From NCBI GenBank assembly GCA_022705325.1, contig JAKJER010000012.1, forward strand, positions 1 to 64,000: a DNA stretch of 64,000 bases, written 5' to 3'. Below the pieces are notes generated by a model. It ran no database searches, was not told where the DNA came from, and saw only the letters and a list, made by a program, of their open reading frames with translations. This document shows, piece after piece, positions 44,906 through 54,084 of this stretch. A program made the translations under genes and the position numbers. The stretch is from Planctomycetota bacterium. Lineage in GTDB: Bacteria; Planctomycetota; Phycisphaerae; SM23-33. Position 1 is the first letter of the stretch, and each line of letters begins with the position of its first letter.

Positions 44906-47167
44906 TCATCTGGCGGGCCCGCTCGCCGGTTGGGTCGCGGGCTGGGTCGCCGGCTGGGTGGGCGTCTCGAACACGCCCTTCAGCTGCTCCTCGCCCTTGG
45001 CGCGTGTGGCCTGGAGCACTTCTTCCCAGGTCTTCATGATCACTTCCAGTTTGTAGGCCAGCTCCTGGCGGCTTTCGAGCTTGGCCATCCGGTCCAGCAC
45101 CTCCCGCATCTTGGCCAGGAAATCCGCCTGGATGGAGGCGATGCGGTCGGCCTGCTCTCGCAGGGCCTGCGCCTGGGTGAGCTGGGCCGTTGCGTTCAGC
45201 GCCGCCGCCGTCTGGGCCATCGGCGCGCCCATCGCCCGCAGCGGCTGGACGATGCCCTCGGCCAACTGCGTCGCGTCGGCGGGCGTGCCCAGACGGTTGT
45301 TCACCATCTCTTCCCGTACCGCGTCCAGCAGCGAAGCCACCTTGCCGCACTGCGCCGACACCGTCGTCTGCAGCGAGGCCGACTCGGCCAGCAGCCGCCC
45401 CGTCTCGGGCGTGACGCCCGAGCCGACGGACTGCCCGGCGGAGGTCGTCTTGGCCCGCGCCGACGCCTGCTGCGCGACCGCCTGCTCGAACTCCAGGCGG
45501 ATCTCCTTCTGACGGCGGACGAGTTCGGCCATCAGCTCTTCCGGCTTGACGATCTTGAAATCCAGCGAGGAGCTGCTGGCGCGGTTGGGCCCCCGCAGGG
45601 CCTCCGGCAGCGTGTCCTGGGCCGTCACCATCACGTGAACGGTGTAGCCGGGCTCGAACTTGGCCCCCTTGATGTCCAGCGCATGATTCACGCGGACGCT
45701 GCGCAGGTCTTTGCCCAGGGCGGCGTCCTTCAATTCGGTCGGCTTGGGCTGCTCCTTGGCCAGGTCCGCCCGGCAGTTGACCTGGAGCAGGGCCAGCCCG
45801 CAGTCGTCCTTGGCCTCGATGTCCAGCGGGAGGATGGCGTTGGGGGTGATGTTGATTCCCACGCCGCGCTTGCGAAGGGTGACGCTGGGGGGTTGGTCGC
45901 TAAGGACCTGGAGAATGTACTGCCCGGAGTGACGGTTGGTGTAGCCGTCGGTGTCGACCAGGGCCAGGCGCAGCTCGCGGGCGGGATCGCGCCCCTTGGG
46001 GGCCGGGCCGCTGGCGGGCAAGCTGGCCGGCGCGGGGGGCAGATCGATGCTGAAGGTCCCGCTCAGTTCCCGCGGGACGGGGCGCCCCTCGCCCACGTCC
46101 ACGGAGTGGATGCGGAGCGGGGCGATTTCTCGCCCGTCCAGCAGGAGGCGGGCGGAGGCAATGTCCTTGGTGGCCAGGGCGGAGACGGTGACCGTGCTGC
46201 CGATGGACACGGCCAGGGCCCCGCCCGAGGCGTCGAAGGTGCGCTGCTCCCGCTGCATGTAGGCGGGATAATCGACGCTGAAGCGGACGTCGGCCAGCGC
46301 GGGCGGGTCCTGGAGATGGACCTGGTGCGGACGGTCGCGGTCGCGATCGTCGTCGCCGCCGGTCACGTAGAACTCGAACGGCTCGCGGACGGCGGGGAAC
46401 TTCTTATGGAAGACGGCCTGGCCGTTTCCGGTAAGCTCCAGGCGGTCCTCCGTCCAGCCGACCGAGGGGAAGCGGGCGTGAATGACCACCTGGGTGGGCA
46501 CGACGCTCGAGGCGGAGGCGTCGATCTCGATCTCCAGGTCGTCGCCGCGAAGGACGGTGAAGTCCGGCCCGCCGCGGACATTGAGGTAGGTCCGCTGCGG
46601 CCAGGGAATGTCCGCGAAGGCGAGGTTGCGGGCCAGCCACAGGTTCATCACGTCGCTCTGCCAGGCCCACAGGCCCGCCAGGGCCGCCGCCGCCAGCAGG
46701 GCCGCGGCGCCGACGCGGCGCAGGCGGCTGCGCTCGACGATCGTGCCCATATCCACCGCGGCGGCCAGGGTGTTGGCCTGCTCGGCCATCCGGTGGATCA
46801 TCGCCTGGCTCAACTGGTCGTCGATCTGCCTCTGCTCGAACTGGACGGCGCTGATCAGCCGGTCGCCCAGCGGCGGGTAGCGCCGCTCGACCAGCAGGGC
46901 CAGGTCGTCCATGCTCATGGCGACCGCCAGCGGGCGGACCAACTGTCGCCAGAACACCGTCAGCACCCCCGCCGCGCACAGCGAGAGGATGATTCCCCGC
47001 TGAAGGCGGTCCAGGCGCAGGGTGAAGTCGAAGGCCAGGCTCACCAGCACCAACGCCACCAGCGCCAGCACCAGCCAACTCACCGCCTCGACCGCCAGGC
47101 GCCGTCTCAGCCCACCCCGAAGGGTCAGCAGTTTACTTCGCACTCGTGTACTGATCAGTTGGGACAT
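44906..47167 (-). CDS. DUF4175-like membrane protein
   Basis: A 753-residue protein. Two membrane helices at about 27-49 (AVSWLVLALVALVLVSLAF) and 56-73, then a third near 150-170 (GAAALLAAAALAGLWAW), are followed by a large periplasmic beta-rich region (180-530) and a helical C-terminus. The sequence VSMDDLALLVERRYPPLGDRLISAVQF is a typical DUF4175 feature. It ends in TQPATQPATQPASGPAR, a short Thr-Gln-Pro-Ala repeat. GGAAG precedes the ATG. It is co-oriented with the vWA proteins and probably works with them. Confidence 0.75.
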   Translation of the reverse strand: MSQLISTRVRSKLLTLRGGLRRRLAVEAVSWLVLALVALVLVSLAFDFTLRLDRLQRGIILSLCAAGVLTVFWRQLVRPLAVAMSMDDLALLVERRYPPLGDRLISAVQFEQRQIDDQLSQAMIHRMAEQANTLAAAVDMGTIVERSRLRRVGAAALLAAAALAGLWAWQSDVMNLWLARNLAFADIPWPQRTYLNVRGGPDFTVLRGDDLEIEIDASASSVVPTQVVIHARFPSVGWTEDRLELTGNGQAVFHKKFPAVREPFEFYVTGGDDDRDRDRPHQVHLQDPPALADVRFSVDYPAYMQREQRTFDASGGALAVSIGSTVTVSALATKDIASARLLLDGREIAPLRIHSVDVGEGRPVPRELSGTFSIDLPPAPASLPASGPAPKGRDPARELRLALVDTDGYTNRHSGQYILQVLSDQPPSVTLRKRGVGINITPNAILPLDIEAKDDCGLALLQVNCRADLAKEQPKPTELKDAALGKDLRSVRVNHALDIKGAKFEPGYTVHVMVTAQDTLPEALRGPNRASSSSLDFKIVKPEELMAELVRRQKEIRLEFEQAVAQQASARAKTTSAGQSVGSGVTPETGRLLAESASLQTTVSAQCGKVASLLDAVREEMVNNRLGTPADATQLAEGIVQPLRAMGAPMAQTAAALNATAQLTQAQALREQADRIASIQADFLAKMREVLDRMAKLESRQELAYKLEVIMKTWEEVLQATRAKGEEQLKGVFETPTQPATQPATQPASGPAR

Positions 47168-47178
47168 CGTTCTTCCGT

Positions 47179-47322
47179 AGGGACTAGGGTATAGGGATCA
47201 GGGAATAGGGTTCCGGATTGGACGTTCGGATCTGGGGGCTGGGACATGGAAGCCGGCCCGAGCCTTCTTCCTGTCGCATGATGTCTGGTCCCTTGTTCCT
47301 CATCCCTGGTCCCTATTCCCTA
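47179..47322. repeat. Inverted AGGGA/TCCCT word patches
   Basis: In the 159-bp gap between two array genes, AGGGACTAGGGTATAGGG-type words (47179-47210) face TCCCTGGTCCCTATTCCCTA-type words (47289-47322). They are imperfect inverted copies with about 78 bp between them. Confidence 0.6.
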
Positions 47323-47326
47323 TGCC

Positions 47327-49876
47327 TTATGCCATGTTGTACTTCTTGCGTAGAATCCACTCGACACCCAGCAGCGTCAGGATGAGCACCAGCGTCAGGG
47401 GCGAGTCCCACAGTTCCCAGGTCTTCTCCTCGGCCGCCTTGAGCCGCCCCGCCGGGATCAACTCGGCCAGGCGGTCGACCTCGTAGGCCCGCAGGCAGAA
47501 CTCCGGGCGGGTGGCGAAGGTCTGGAGGGTGGCCGGGCTGGCCTCGCTGCGCCGGGCCTCGGCCCGGGGGTTGTCGATCACGATCCGCTTGGAGGCCACC
47601 TTCTGCGGGTCGCCGTCCAGGGCGGTCAACTCGTAGGTGCCCGTCTGGTCGGCCCGGATGGTGAGCTTGTAGCCGCCGCTCTTGGGGTCGGCCTTGAGTT
47701 CCAGTTCTCGGTCGGCGGGCCGGCTTTCGGCGGTCTGCACCGCCACCATGCGGACCTTGAACGTCTCGGCGGTCAAGGGGCGGAACTCCTCGTCGTAGGC
47801 CTGGGCCTCGACGGTGATCTTCTCGCCCACGTCGAAGCGGTCGCCCCCGGCGGTGATGATCACGCGCCGGGCCTTCAGGCTGGCCAGATAGCGGATGGAG
47901 TTCTCCCAGAAGCGCCGGTGAAGCTGCCCGTCGTTGAGGTACCGCCATCGCCACGTCTCGTCGCTGCCGATGTACAGCACCCGCCCGCCGACGGGCTGGG
48001 TGACGATCACCGGTTCCGGCTCGCCCCGGGCGGTGCGGCGCTGCGGATTGGAGCTGGTCGCCAGCACGCGGGCGGCGGGCTTGACGCGCTCGACCGGGTG
48101 CGTCCAGAAGACCCCCGGCAGGGCCTGCCACAGGTTGGCGTTATCCTCCGCCTTGGGCGCCAGGCGCAGCGAGGGGTGTTCCCTGCCGTAGGTGGTCAGT
48201 CGCAGGGGCCAGGAGGGCGGCGTCTGCTCGGAGATCCGCTCGCCCAGATCCAGCGTGTTGGGGCGAAGGATGACCGGCAGGAGTTCGACCAGCTCGGGCA
48301 TGGAGCTCTTGCCCGGCAGGAGCGAGTCTGAGTACTTGTTCCCGGCGATGTAGCACAGCCCGCCCTCGTGGCGGGTGACGAAATCCTTCAGCAGCGAGGC
48401 CAGCGTGACCATCCCGCCGCTCTTGCCGCCCGAGCCCACCGTCGGCTCGGGGTCGTACAGGATCACCACCCGGTACTTCATCAGCTCGGCCAGCGTCTTG
48501 GGCAGCTCGGCGAGCTTGAACTTCTCGCTCGAGGCAGCCTGGTTGACCTCCGCGTCGGCGCTCTGCTGCCAGATGCTCACGCGGTACAGCTCGCCCTGGC
48601 GGAGCAGGAAGTTGCGGAGGTACTGAAACTCCCAGCCGGCGTCGGAACTGACCAGCAGGATGTTCACCCGCTCCTCGGAGACCTCCAGGCGGGTGTCGGC
48701 GTAGTTGTCCTCGGCCAGGCGGTCGTCTTCGGCCGCCTCCACCTGGGCCCTGTAGACGAACTGCCCGGTCTGGCGGACCTCGCAGGCCAGCTTCACCGTC
48801 TGGAGCCCGCGGGAGCGGACCTCGTCGGCCCCGCCGCCCTCGTCCTGTTCCAGCTTGACGTCGGCCGACACGCCGGTGTCGGTCCACTGCTCCTTGTCGA
48901 TGGGCCGCTGGAGGAGGCGGACCTTGACGCTCCGGCCGCCGAAGTTGCGATGGCTGAGCAGGGCGGAGAATTCCACCGTCGAGCCCTGCACGACCTCCTG
49001 CGGGGCCTGGAGGCTGCTGACGCCGACGTTGCGGGGGACCGTCGGGTCGCCCACCACCACGGAGTACAGGTTCACGCCGCGTTGCGAGGCGAAGGTCAGG
49101 GCGGAGGCCAGGCGGGCCGAGCCGTCCTCGGAGGTGATCTGCCCGTCGCTGACGAGGACCACACCGGCGACCCAGCGCCCCTGAACCTTTTCCAGGGCGT
49201 CGCGGAGGGCGGCGGCGATGTTCGTCTCGTGCCCCGCCCCGCTCAGAACCGACAGGGCGGAGTTCACCTGGGCCACCACCTGTTCCTGTCCGGCCGGGCC
49301 GGCCTCGCCGTAGTCCAGCAGGCTCAGCAGGCGGGTGTAGGGCTGGGAGGTGTCCTGCGAGGAGTATCGCAGGAGCATCAGCGGATGGTCCTGGGCCAGC
49401 TTGGCCAGGGGCCCGCCCTGGCGGGCGAGGAGGCGGCGGATGATCTCCTGGCGGGACATGTCGGCCAGCTTGTCGGGCGAGATGCCCAGGAACCGGGCCA
49501 GCTTCGGCCCGCTGTCTTCGCCCGCGTAGGCGTCCTTGAAGGACATGGAGAAGCTGTCGTCGACCAGAACCACGACCGTCGAGCGGAGCGTCTTGCTGAA
49601 ACGCAGGATGGCCGCCGGGCGCAGCAGCATGAGCATGGCCAGCACGATCACCGCCAGGCGGACACCGGCCAGGAACCCCTTGGCCCGCCTGGAGGCGTCG
49701 CCTTCCCGCCGGTAGCTGCGAATGACCAGGAACGCCAGGCCCGCCAGCACCAGCAGCAAGCCGAGCTTCACGTAATTGCTGTACTCGGCAATGAAGTCGA
49801 CGCGCCAGCTCTCCCCGCCGGCCGTCTGTCCGGGCTGGATCCGAAACAACCATTCGAGCAACTTACTGGTGTCCAT
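47327..49876 (-). CDS. vWA-domain membrane protein with a glutamine-amidotransferase-like region
   Basis: An 849-residue protein with a membrane helix at about 36-54 and a second at 70-90, then a vWA domain starting at about 100. The MIDAS motif is D-x-S-x-S in VVLVDDSFSMSF. The middle part contains beta-sandwich repeats (EVVQGSTVEFSALLSHRNFGG). The region VNILLVSSDAGWEFQYLRNFLLRQGELYRVSIW and EGGLCYIAGNKYSDS resembles the class I glutamine amidotransferase-like fold of DUF1355-type proteins. A C-terminal membrane helix is LVLILTLLGVEWILR. It belongs to the BatA/BatB-type family and sits just after BatA in the array. Confidence 0.8.
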   Translation of the reverse strand: MDTSKLLEWLFRIQPGQTAGGESWRVDFIAEYSNYVKLGLLLVLAGLAFLVIRSYRREGDASRRAKGFLAGVRLAVIVLAMLMLLRPAAILRFSKTLRSTVVVLVDDSFSMSFKDAYAGEDSGPKLARFLGISPDKLADMSRQEIIRRLLARQGGPLAKLAQDHPLMLLRYSSQDTSQPYTRLLSLLDYGEAGPAGQEQVVAQVNSALSVLSGAGHETNIAAALRDALEKVQGRWVAGVVLVSDGQITSEDGSARLASALTFASQRGVNLYSVVVGDPTVPRNVGVSSLQAPQEVVQGSTVEFSALLSHRNFGGRSVKVRLLQRPIDKEQWTDTGVSADVKLEQDEGGGADEVRSRGLQTVKLACEVRQTGQFVYRAQVEAAEDDRLAEDNYADTRLEVSEERVNILLVSSDAGWEFQYLRNFLLRQGELYRVSIWQQSADAEVNQAASSEKFKLAELPKTLAELMKYRVVILYDPEPTVGSGGKSGGMVTLASLLKDFVTRHEGGLCYIAGNKYSDSLLPGKSSMPELVELLPVILRPNTLDLGERISEQTPPSWPLRLTTYGREHPSLRLAPKAEDNANLWQALPGVFWTHPVERVKPAARVLATSSNPQRRTARGEPEPVIVTQPVGGRVLYIGSDETWRWRYLNDGQLHRRFWENSIRYLASLKARRVIITAGGDRFDVGEKITVEAQAYDEEFRPLTAETFKVRMVAVQTAESRPADRELELKADPKSGGYKLTIRADQTGTYELTALDGDPQKVASKRIVIDNPRAEARRSEASPATLQTFATRPEFCLRAYEVDRLAELIPAGRLKAAEEKTWELWDSPLTLVLILTLLGVEWILRKKYNMA

Positions 49877-49924
49877 TATTGCCTATTGTCTATTGCCCAT
49901 TGACCATTGACTATTGACCATTGA
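49876..49924. repeat. CATTGAC/TATTG word patch
   Basis: Words TATTGCC, TATTGTC, CATTGACC and TATTGACC alternate over about 49 bp. The patch starts immediately upstream of the ATG of the vWA protein gene, so the leader of that gene lies within the repeat. Confidence 0.6.
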
Positions 49925-50084
49925 AGAACCGGATCAGGGGCGGCGCAGCCGCTCATGCCCTTCCAGTCCCAGGCGCCGCAGGCGGGTATCGAACCCGTTG
50001 GAACCGCGGGCATCTTCGTCCCACGCCGCCGTGTCCCGTACCAGACTGATCCGATCATGCCCACGCTCTCTCTTCCTATTCCCG

Positions 50085-50109
50085 AATCCCTAATCCCTAG
50101 TCCCTATTC
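50085..50109. repeat. TCCCTAA word patch
   Basis: Words of ATCCCTAATCCCTAGTCCCT type lie directly downstream of the BatA gene stop. This matches the word type at 33534-33628. Confidence 0.55.
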
Positions 50110-52384
50110 AGTTGGAGTAATGTCCGAACCTCTGACCCAGGAACGTCTCGACGGCAAGCAGTGTCAGCAGGGCCGCCACCGCCCATATCCAGTACTCCTT
50201 GTCGCTTCCGGAGCGAATTTCCGCCAATTCCGCGCCGCCGGTCCGCCTCTCGTAGGCGAACTCGCCGCTGCCGAGTGCGGCGGCAAGTTCGTCGCGCCCG
50301 CCGGGCATGAGCCGGCCTTCGTCGCCGTCCACGTTGCGGGCCAGGAGCACCTCTTCGGTGGAGGTGTCCGGCACGCTCATCTGGAGGCTGTAGACGCCCG
50401 CGCGGTCGGCCCCGGCGAAATGGACGCTGCGTCTGCCATTGTCCGGGTTGACCGGCAGGGCTATCGCGTCGGCGGCCGGGTAGAGCGGCGTGCGAACCAG
50501 CACGCGGGCCTCGGCCTGGCGGGCGGGCAGGTCGAAGTGGATCGGCTCGCCCACCTGCGCGGTCTGAAGCTGCTGCTGGGCGCGGGCGATGGCGGCCACC
50601 GCGTCGTGCATCACCGGCGGGAAGGTGGCCACCTCGGTGGGCAGTTGAGGCCAGTCGTTCCACTCCGCCGAAGCCGTCGTGTAGACCGCCAGCACGTTGC
50701 CCCGCCCGAACTGGCGGTGCACGACGGCGGGCGAGTTCTTGTCGTCGGCGAAGCGGGCCAGCACCCGCGGCGGGCGTGCCTGCGTTGTCGTGCGGGCCGG
50801 GGCGATCTCGTCGGCTGGGCTGAACGCGAAGAAACGGATCAGCGTGGCCGCGATCACCGCCTCGCCCTGAAAACTCCGCATGATGGAGTCGGCCTGCACG
50901 CTGCGGGGATCGAGACGGAAGTACTTGTCCTGGCGGGCCGAGCCCTTCGGCGGGCCGATCGGGAAGGGCGCGAGCCCGGCGCCCTCGTCGTAGAGGCGGC
51001 GGTTGTAGAACTCCAGGTTGACCCGGTCGCCGGTGAAGAGGATCAGCCCGCCGCCGGCCTGCACGTACTCCTGGAGGGCGGTCAACTGCGGGTACGCGTC
51101 GCGCCCGTCGCTGTTGACGCCCCGCAGGGGGAAGTCGCTGACGTTGAGCAGGCACACCAGGTCGTAGTCGTCGAACCGGACCGAGGGCAGGGAGCTGGCC
51201 GAGACCCGGTCGAGCTTGCAGCCCGACGACGCGTCGCCGTGCGGGTCCAGCGCCGCGGCCAGGAAGAACGACTCCGTGTCCAGCGGGTCGGCGGCGTCGG
51301 CCCGCCCGTCGACCAGCAGGACGCGGACGGCCGGGCGGACATCGAGCGCGAGGTAGCCCGCGTTGTCGCCCGCGAGTTCGTCGGTGGGCAGGCGGGCGGT
51401 GACGACGGCCGAGCCGGCCTCCTCGCAGGTGACGGAGAACTCGACGCGCCGGACCTCGTCGGGGTCGATGGAGTCGATGAGGAGGGCGGGCGGCTGGACG
51501 TCGCGGAAACTCCCGCCGGCCTTGGCCCGGACCGACAGGTTGACCTCGACGTTCTCGGCCCGGCGGGGACTGTTGTTGCGGACGCTCAGCGCCAGGCGAG
51601 CGGGCGTGCCGGCCACCACGAAGCGGTCCAGCAGCTCGATCGCCTGGACGGTGCAGTTGTCGCTGGCGGGCAGGCCGTAGTCCATCGCCACCACCCGCAC
51701 GCCCTTTTCGCGGAGGTCGGCCATCTGCTTTCGCAGGGCCTCGGTGCGCTCGGCGCCCTGGAGGTCGTGGCGGCGGAGGTCGCTCAGCAGGTAGAGCCAG
51801 CGCGGCTTCTTCTCGCTGCCGAAGGACTTGGAGGCGGCCGCCAGCGCCGAGGCCAGGTCGGTGCGACGGTCGCTGGGCTTGAGCGTGCCCAGGCGGGCCA
51901 GCAGCGAGTCGGGGTCGGTGATGAGGTTCAGCGGGAAGAACTCGTTCTGTGAAGAGGCCTGGCTGGCCAGGAGGATCGCGACCTCGTCGGTGCGGGGCAT
52001 TTGCCTGATCTGCTCGGACAGGTCGCCGGCGGCCGAGGCGAACAGCGTGGTGGCGCCGTAGGCCTGGCCCATGGAGTAGCTGTCGTCCAGGACGAAGACG
52101 ATCTCGCGGCTGGCCCCCTCCCCGCCGGGCAGGGCGTTGAGAGCGGAACAGCCGGTGAACCGCCCCACCGCCGCCGCCAGCATGAGCACGGCCAGGCAGC
52201 GGACGGCCAGCAGGATCAGCTCCTCGATGCGAAGGCGCCGGCGGTTCTTGCGGAGAGAGTCCAGCAGGAACTTCATGGCCGCCCAGTCTCGCACGCGGAA
52301 GCGTCTGCGGTTGAGCAGGTGAATCAGGATCGGCAGCGAGATCGCCGCAAACCCGCCCCAGAATAACGCTTCATGTTGAAACAT
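50108..52384 (-). CDS. batA: BatA-type N-terminal domain and vWA protein
   Basis: A 758-residue protein. The start FQHEALFWGGFAAISLPILIHLLNRRRFRVRDWAAMKFL is the aerotolerance-regulator (BatA) N-terminal motif with a membrane helix. A second helix LILLAVRCLAVLMLAAAVGRF follows. The vWA domain begins REIVFVLDDSYSMGQ, with a D-x-S-x-S MIDAS motif. A large C-terminal part contains beta-rich domains, and the final helix is WIWAVAALLTLLAVETFLGQRF. In Bacteroidetes and others, BatA works with MoxR in the Bat complex of the envelope. The gene is separated from DUF58 by an inserted GxxExxY cassette. Confidence 0.85.
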   Translation of the reverse strand: MFQHEALFWGGFAAISLPILIHLLNRRRFRVRDWAAMKFLLDSLRKNRRRLRIEELILLAVRCLAVLMLAAAVGRFTGCSALNALPGGEGASREIVFVLDDSYSMGQAYGATTLFASAAGDLSEQIRQMPRTDEVAILLASQASSQNEFFPLNLITDPDSLLARLGTLKPSDRRTDLASALAAASKSFGSEKKPRWLYLLSDLRRHDLQGAERTEALRKQMADLREKGVRVVAMDYGLPASDNCTVQAIELLDRFVVAGTPARLALSVRNNSPRRAENVEVNLSVRAKAGGSFRDVQPPALLIDSIDPDEVRRVEFSVTCEEAGSAVVTARLPTDELAGDNAGYLALDVRPAVRVLLVDGRADAADPLDTESFFLAAALDPHGDASSGCKLDRVSASSLPSVRFDDYDLVCLLNVSDFPLRGVNSDGRDAYPQLTALQEYVQAGGGLILFTGDRVNLEFYNRRLYDEGAGLAPFPIGPPKGSARQDKYFRLDPRSVQADSIMRSFQGEAVIAATLIRFFAFSPADEIAPARTTTQARPPRVLARFADDKNSPAVVHRQFGRGNVLAVYTTASAEWNDWPQLPTEVATFPPVMHDAVAAIARAQQQLQTAQVGEPIHFDLPARQAEARVLVRTPLYPAADAIALPVNPDNGRRSVHFAGADRAGVYSLQMSVPDTSTEEVLLARNVDGDEGRLMPGGRDELAAALGSGEFAYERRTGGAELAEIRSGSDKEYWIWAVAALLTLLAVETFLGQRFGHYSN

Positions 52385-52413
52385 TCGCCCGTCCAGTCAG
52401 AAGAACAACAGCG

Positions 52414-53095
52414 GGACGCAGAGGAACAGAGACACAGAGACGAAGAGAACCAAAGGCAGAAACGACACGACGCAGAGACGCAGAAACACAGAGGACAGAC
52501 GAGAGAGCGTCTTGCCGCTTCGCGCTATGCATCCTGCCCTCCTCCCTGCCTCCAGCCGCTAAGGACGACACGGCGGATCCCGTCGACCAGCTTGGCCTCG
52601 TTGAAATTCATCAGGAGCCCAAGGGGGATTCTCAGCGCCTTCATGGTGCTGATCAGTTGGGAAACATGCTTGTCCAGGATCACTTCCACGGTTTTCAACT
52701 CAAGCACAACCTTGTCTTCGACAACCAAGTCCGCATCGTGTTCGCCGACTTCCACACCGTCGTAGTACACCTTTACCGTTCGCTGTGAATCGCACCGCAA
52801 CCCTTGCTTGCCCAACTCATGCTTCAATGAACGCTCGTATATCTTCTCGACGTACCCGGCGCCCAGTTCCCTGTGCACCTGAATCCCGCAACCGATGATC
52901 TTGCCGGTTAATTCCGGCTCCGGGTAATCACGTTCGTCAAAGGCATGAACCTCTGCGCCTTCAACCGAGCGATGCCGTCGACTCATCTCTCATGCCTTTC
53001 AGTCTCTTTCCCTTCAGCCCTCTGCATCTCTGCTCCTCTGCGTCCGTCTCTCTTCTTCTCTCTTGTTTTCTCTGCGTCTCTGCTCCTCTGCGTCC
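52414..53095. mobile_element. GxxExxY cassette bounded by inverted CTCTGCGTC repeats
   Basis: A 682-bp unit lies between BatA and the DUF58 gene in the MoxR array. Its left end (52414-52440) and the reverse complement of its right end (53069-53095) match at 25 of 27 positions (GGACGCAGAGGA-A/G-CAGAGAC-A/G-CAGAGA). The inner right flank holds a second copy (53021-53045) in direct orientation, 50 bp away. Further GACGCAGAGACGCAG words lie at 52466-52500. The only gene inside is a GxxExxY protein, and the cassette looks AT-richer than its surroundings. No transposase is seen. Confidence 0.55.
52525..52986 (-). CDS. GxxExxY family protein (PD-(D/E)XK-like)
   Basis: A 153-residue protein. The family motif is GYVEKIY (44-50, G-x-x-E-x-x-Y) after IGCGIQVHRELGA. 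A PD-(D/E)XK-like core is seen in EHDADLVVEDKVVLELKTV, with Asp84 or Asp86, Glu96 and Lys98. VSQLISTMKALRIPLGLLMNF is the typical C-terminal strand. Function is unknown; family proteins are widespread in bacteria and often lie next to low-complexity repeats. The gene interrupts an otherwise co-directional MoxR/DUF58/BatA array and is flanked by the inverted repeats described separately. The base composition looks different from its neighbours. Confidence 0.88.
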   Translation of the reverse strand: MSRRHRSVEGAEVHAFDERDYPEPELTGKIIGCGIQVHRELGAGYVEKIYERSLKHELGKQGLRCDSQRTVKVYYDGVEVGEHDADLVVEDKVVLELKTVEVILDKHVSQLISTMKALRIPLGLLMNFNEAKLVDGIRRVVLSGWRQGGGQDA

Positions 53096-53099
53096 TGGG

Positions 53100-54026
53100 T
53101 CAACGCTTGGAGCCCGCCTTTCGGGCGGCGGCGGCGCGGGCGGCCAGGAAAGCCAGCAGCGCGGCGTCCAGGTGGTCCGCGGTCGAGATCCGCTTGTAGT
53201 CCACGCGGTTGGCCACGCAGCGTCGCTTGACGTCGCGGCAGAAGGTCTCCAGGGCCTCCAGGTAGCCCTCTCTCAGGGAGCGCGGCTCGACCAGCAGCCG
53301 GCCCATGCTTTCCAGGCCCTGGAACATCGTGTTGCCCTGGAACGGGAAGGTCAGCTCGTCTTCGTCCAGCACGTGCAGCACCATCACCTCGTGCCCGTAG
53401 TGGCGGAAGTGCTGCAAGCCCTTGATCAGCCCCTCGACGTCCACCAGCAGGTCGCTGACCAGGCAGATCAGCCCGCGCCGGGGCAGTTTCTCGGCCAGGC
53501 TGTGGCAGATCGGCTCGAGCGAGGTCTTGGCCTTCGGCTGAACGCTGTCGATCGCGTGCACGAGCGTCTTGATCTGGTTGGGGTTGGCCGAGGGCGGATG
53601 GTAGCTCTTGACCTGCTCGTCGAAGACGGCCAGGCCCACCGCGTCCTGCTGCTGGAGGAGCAGGAAGGCCAGGCTGGCCGCCGCGGCGGCGGCGTAGCGG
53701 TACTTGGTCAGCCCGTCGCGGGCGGCGTCGCGCCCGTACTGCATGGACTCGCTGCCGTCGAGCAGGAAGGTGGCCTTGAGGTTGGTCTCCTCCTCGTACT
53801 GCTTGATGTAGAGGCGGTCGGTCTTGCCCAGCACCTTCCAGTCGATGTGCTTGATGTCGTCGCCGGGGGCGTACTCGCGGTGGCTGGCGAACTCGACGGA
53901 GAACCCGTGAAAGGGGCTCTTATGGAGGCCCGAGACGAACCCCTCCACCACCAGGCGGGCCTGGAGGTCCAGGCGGGTGATCTTGGAGAGCACCTTCGGG
54001 TCCAGATACTTCTGAAGCTCATTCAT
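53100..54026 (-). CDS. DUF58 domain protein of the MoxR-Bat array
   Basis: A 308-residue protein. The DUF58 core is HREYAPGDDIKHIDWKVLGKTDRLYIKQYEEETNLKATFLLDGSESMQYG, with the conserved R-x-Y-x-x-G-D and the DWKV box; the vWA-like DGSESM motif follows. YRYAAAAAASLAFLLLQQQDAVGL is a hydrophobic helix. It has a basic tail (AAARKAGSKR). DUF58 proteins couple MoxR ATPases to vWA proteins in envelope complexes. The stop is only 5 bp from the right end of the inserted GxxExxY cassette. Confidence 0.92.
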   Translation of the reverse strand: MNELQKYLDPKVLSKITRLDLQARLVVEGFVSGLHKSPFHGFSVEFASHREYAPGDDIKHIDWKVLGKTDRLYIKQYEEETNLKATFLLDGSESMQYGRDAARDGLTKYRYAAAAAASLAFLLLQQQDAVGLAVFDEQVKSYHPPSANPNQIKTLVHAIDSVQPKAKTSLEPICHSLAEKLPRRGLICLVSDLLVDVEGLIKGLQHFRHYGHEVMVLHVLDEDELTFPFQGNTMFQGLESMGRLLVEPRSLREGYLEALETFCRDVKRRCVANRVDYKRISTADHLDAALLAFLAARAAAARKAGSKR

Positions 54027-54040
54027 AAAGACAGCTTTCA

Positions 54041-54064
54041 GTGGTCGGTTGTCGGTTGTCAGTC
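54041..54064. repeat. GGTTGTC word patch upstream of DUF58
   Basis: Words GGTCGGTTGTCGGTTGTC lie in the 58-bp gap upstream of DUF58, matching the TTGGTTG patch after topA in word type. Confidence 0.5.
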
Positions 54065-54084
54065 ATCTCACGTCGGTGTTGGGC

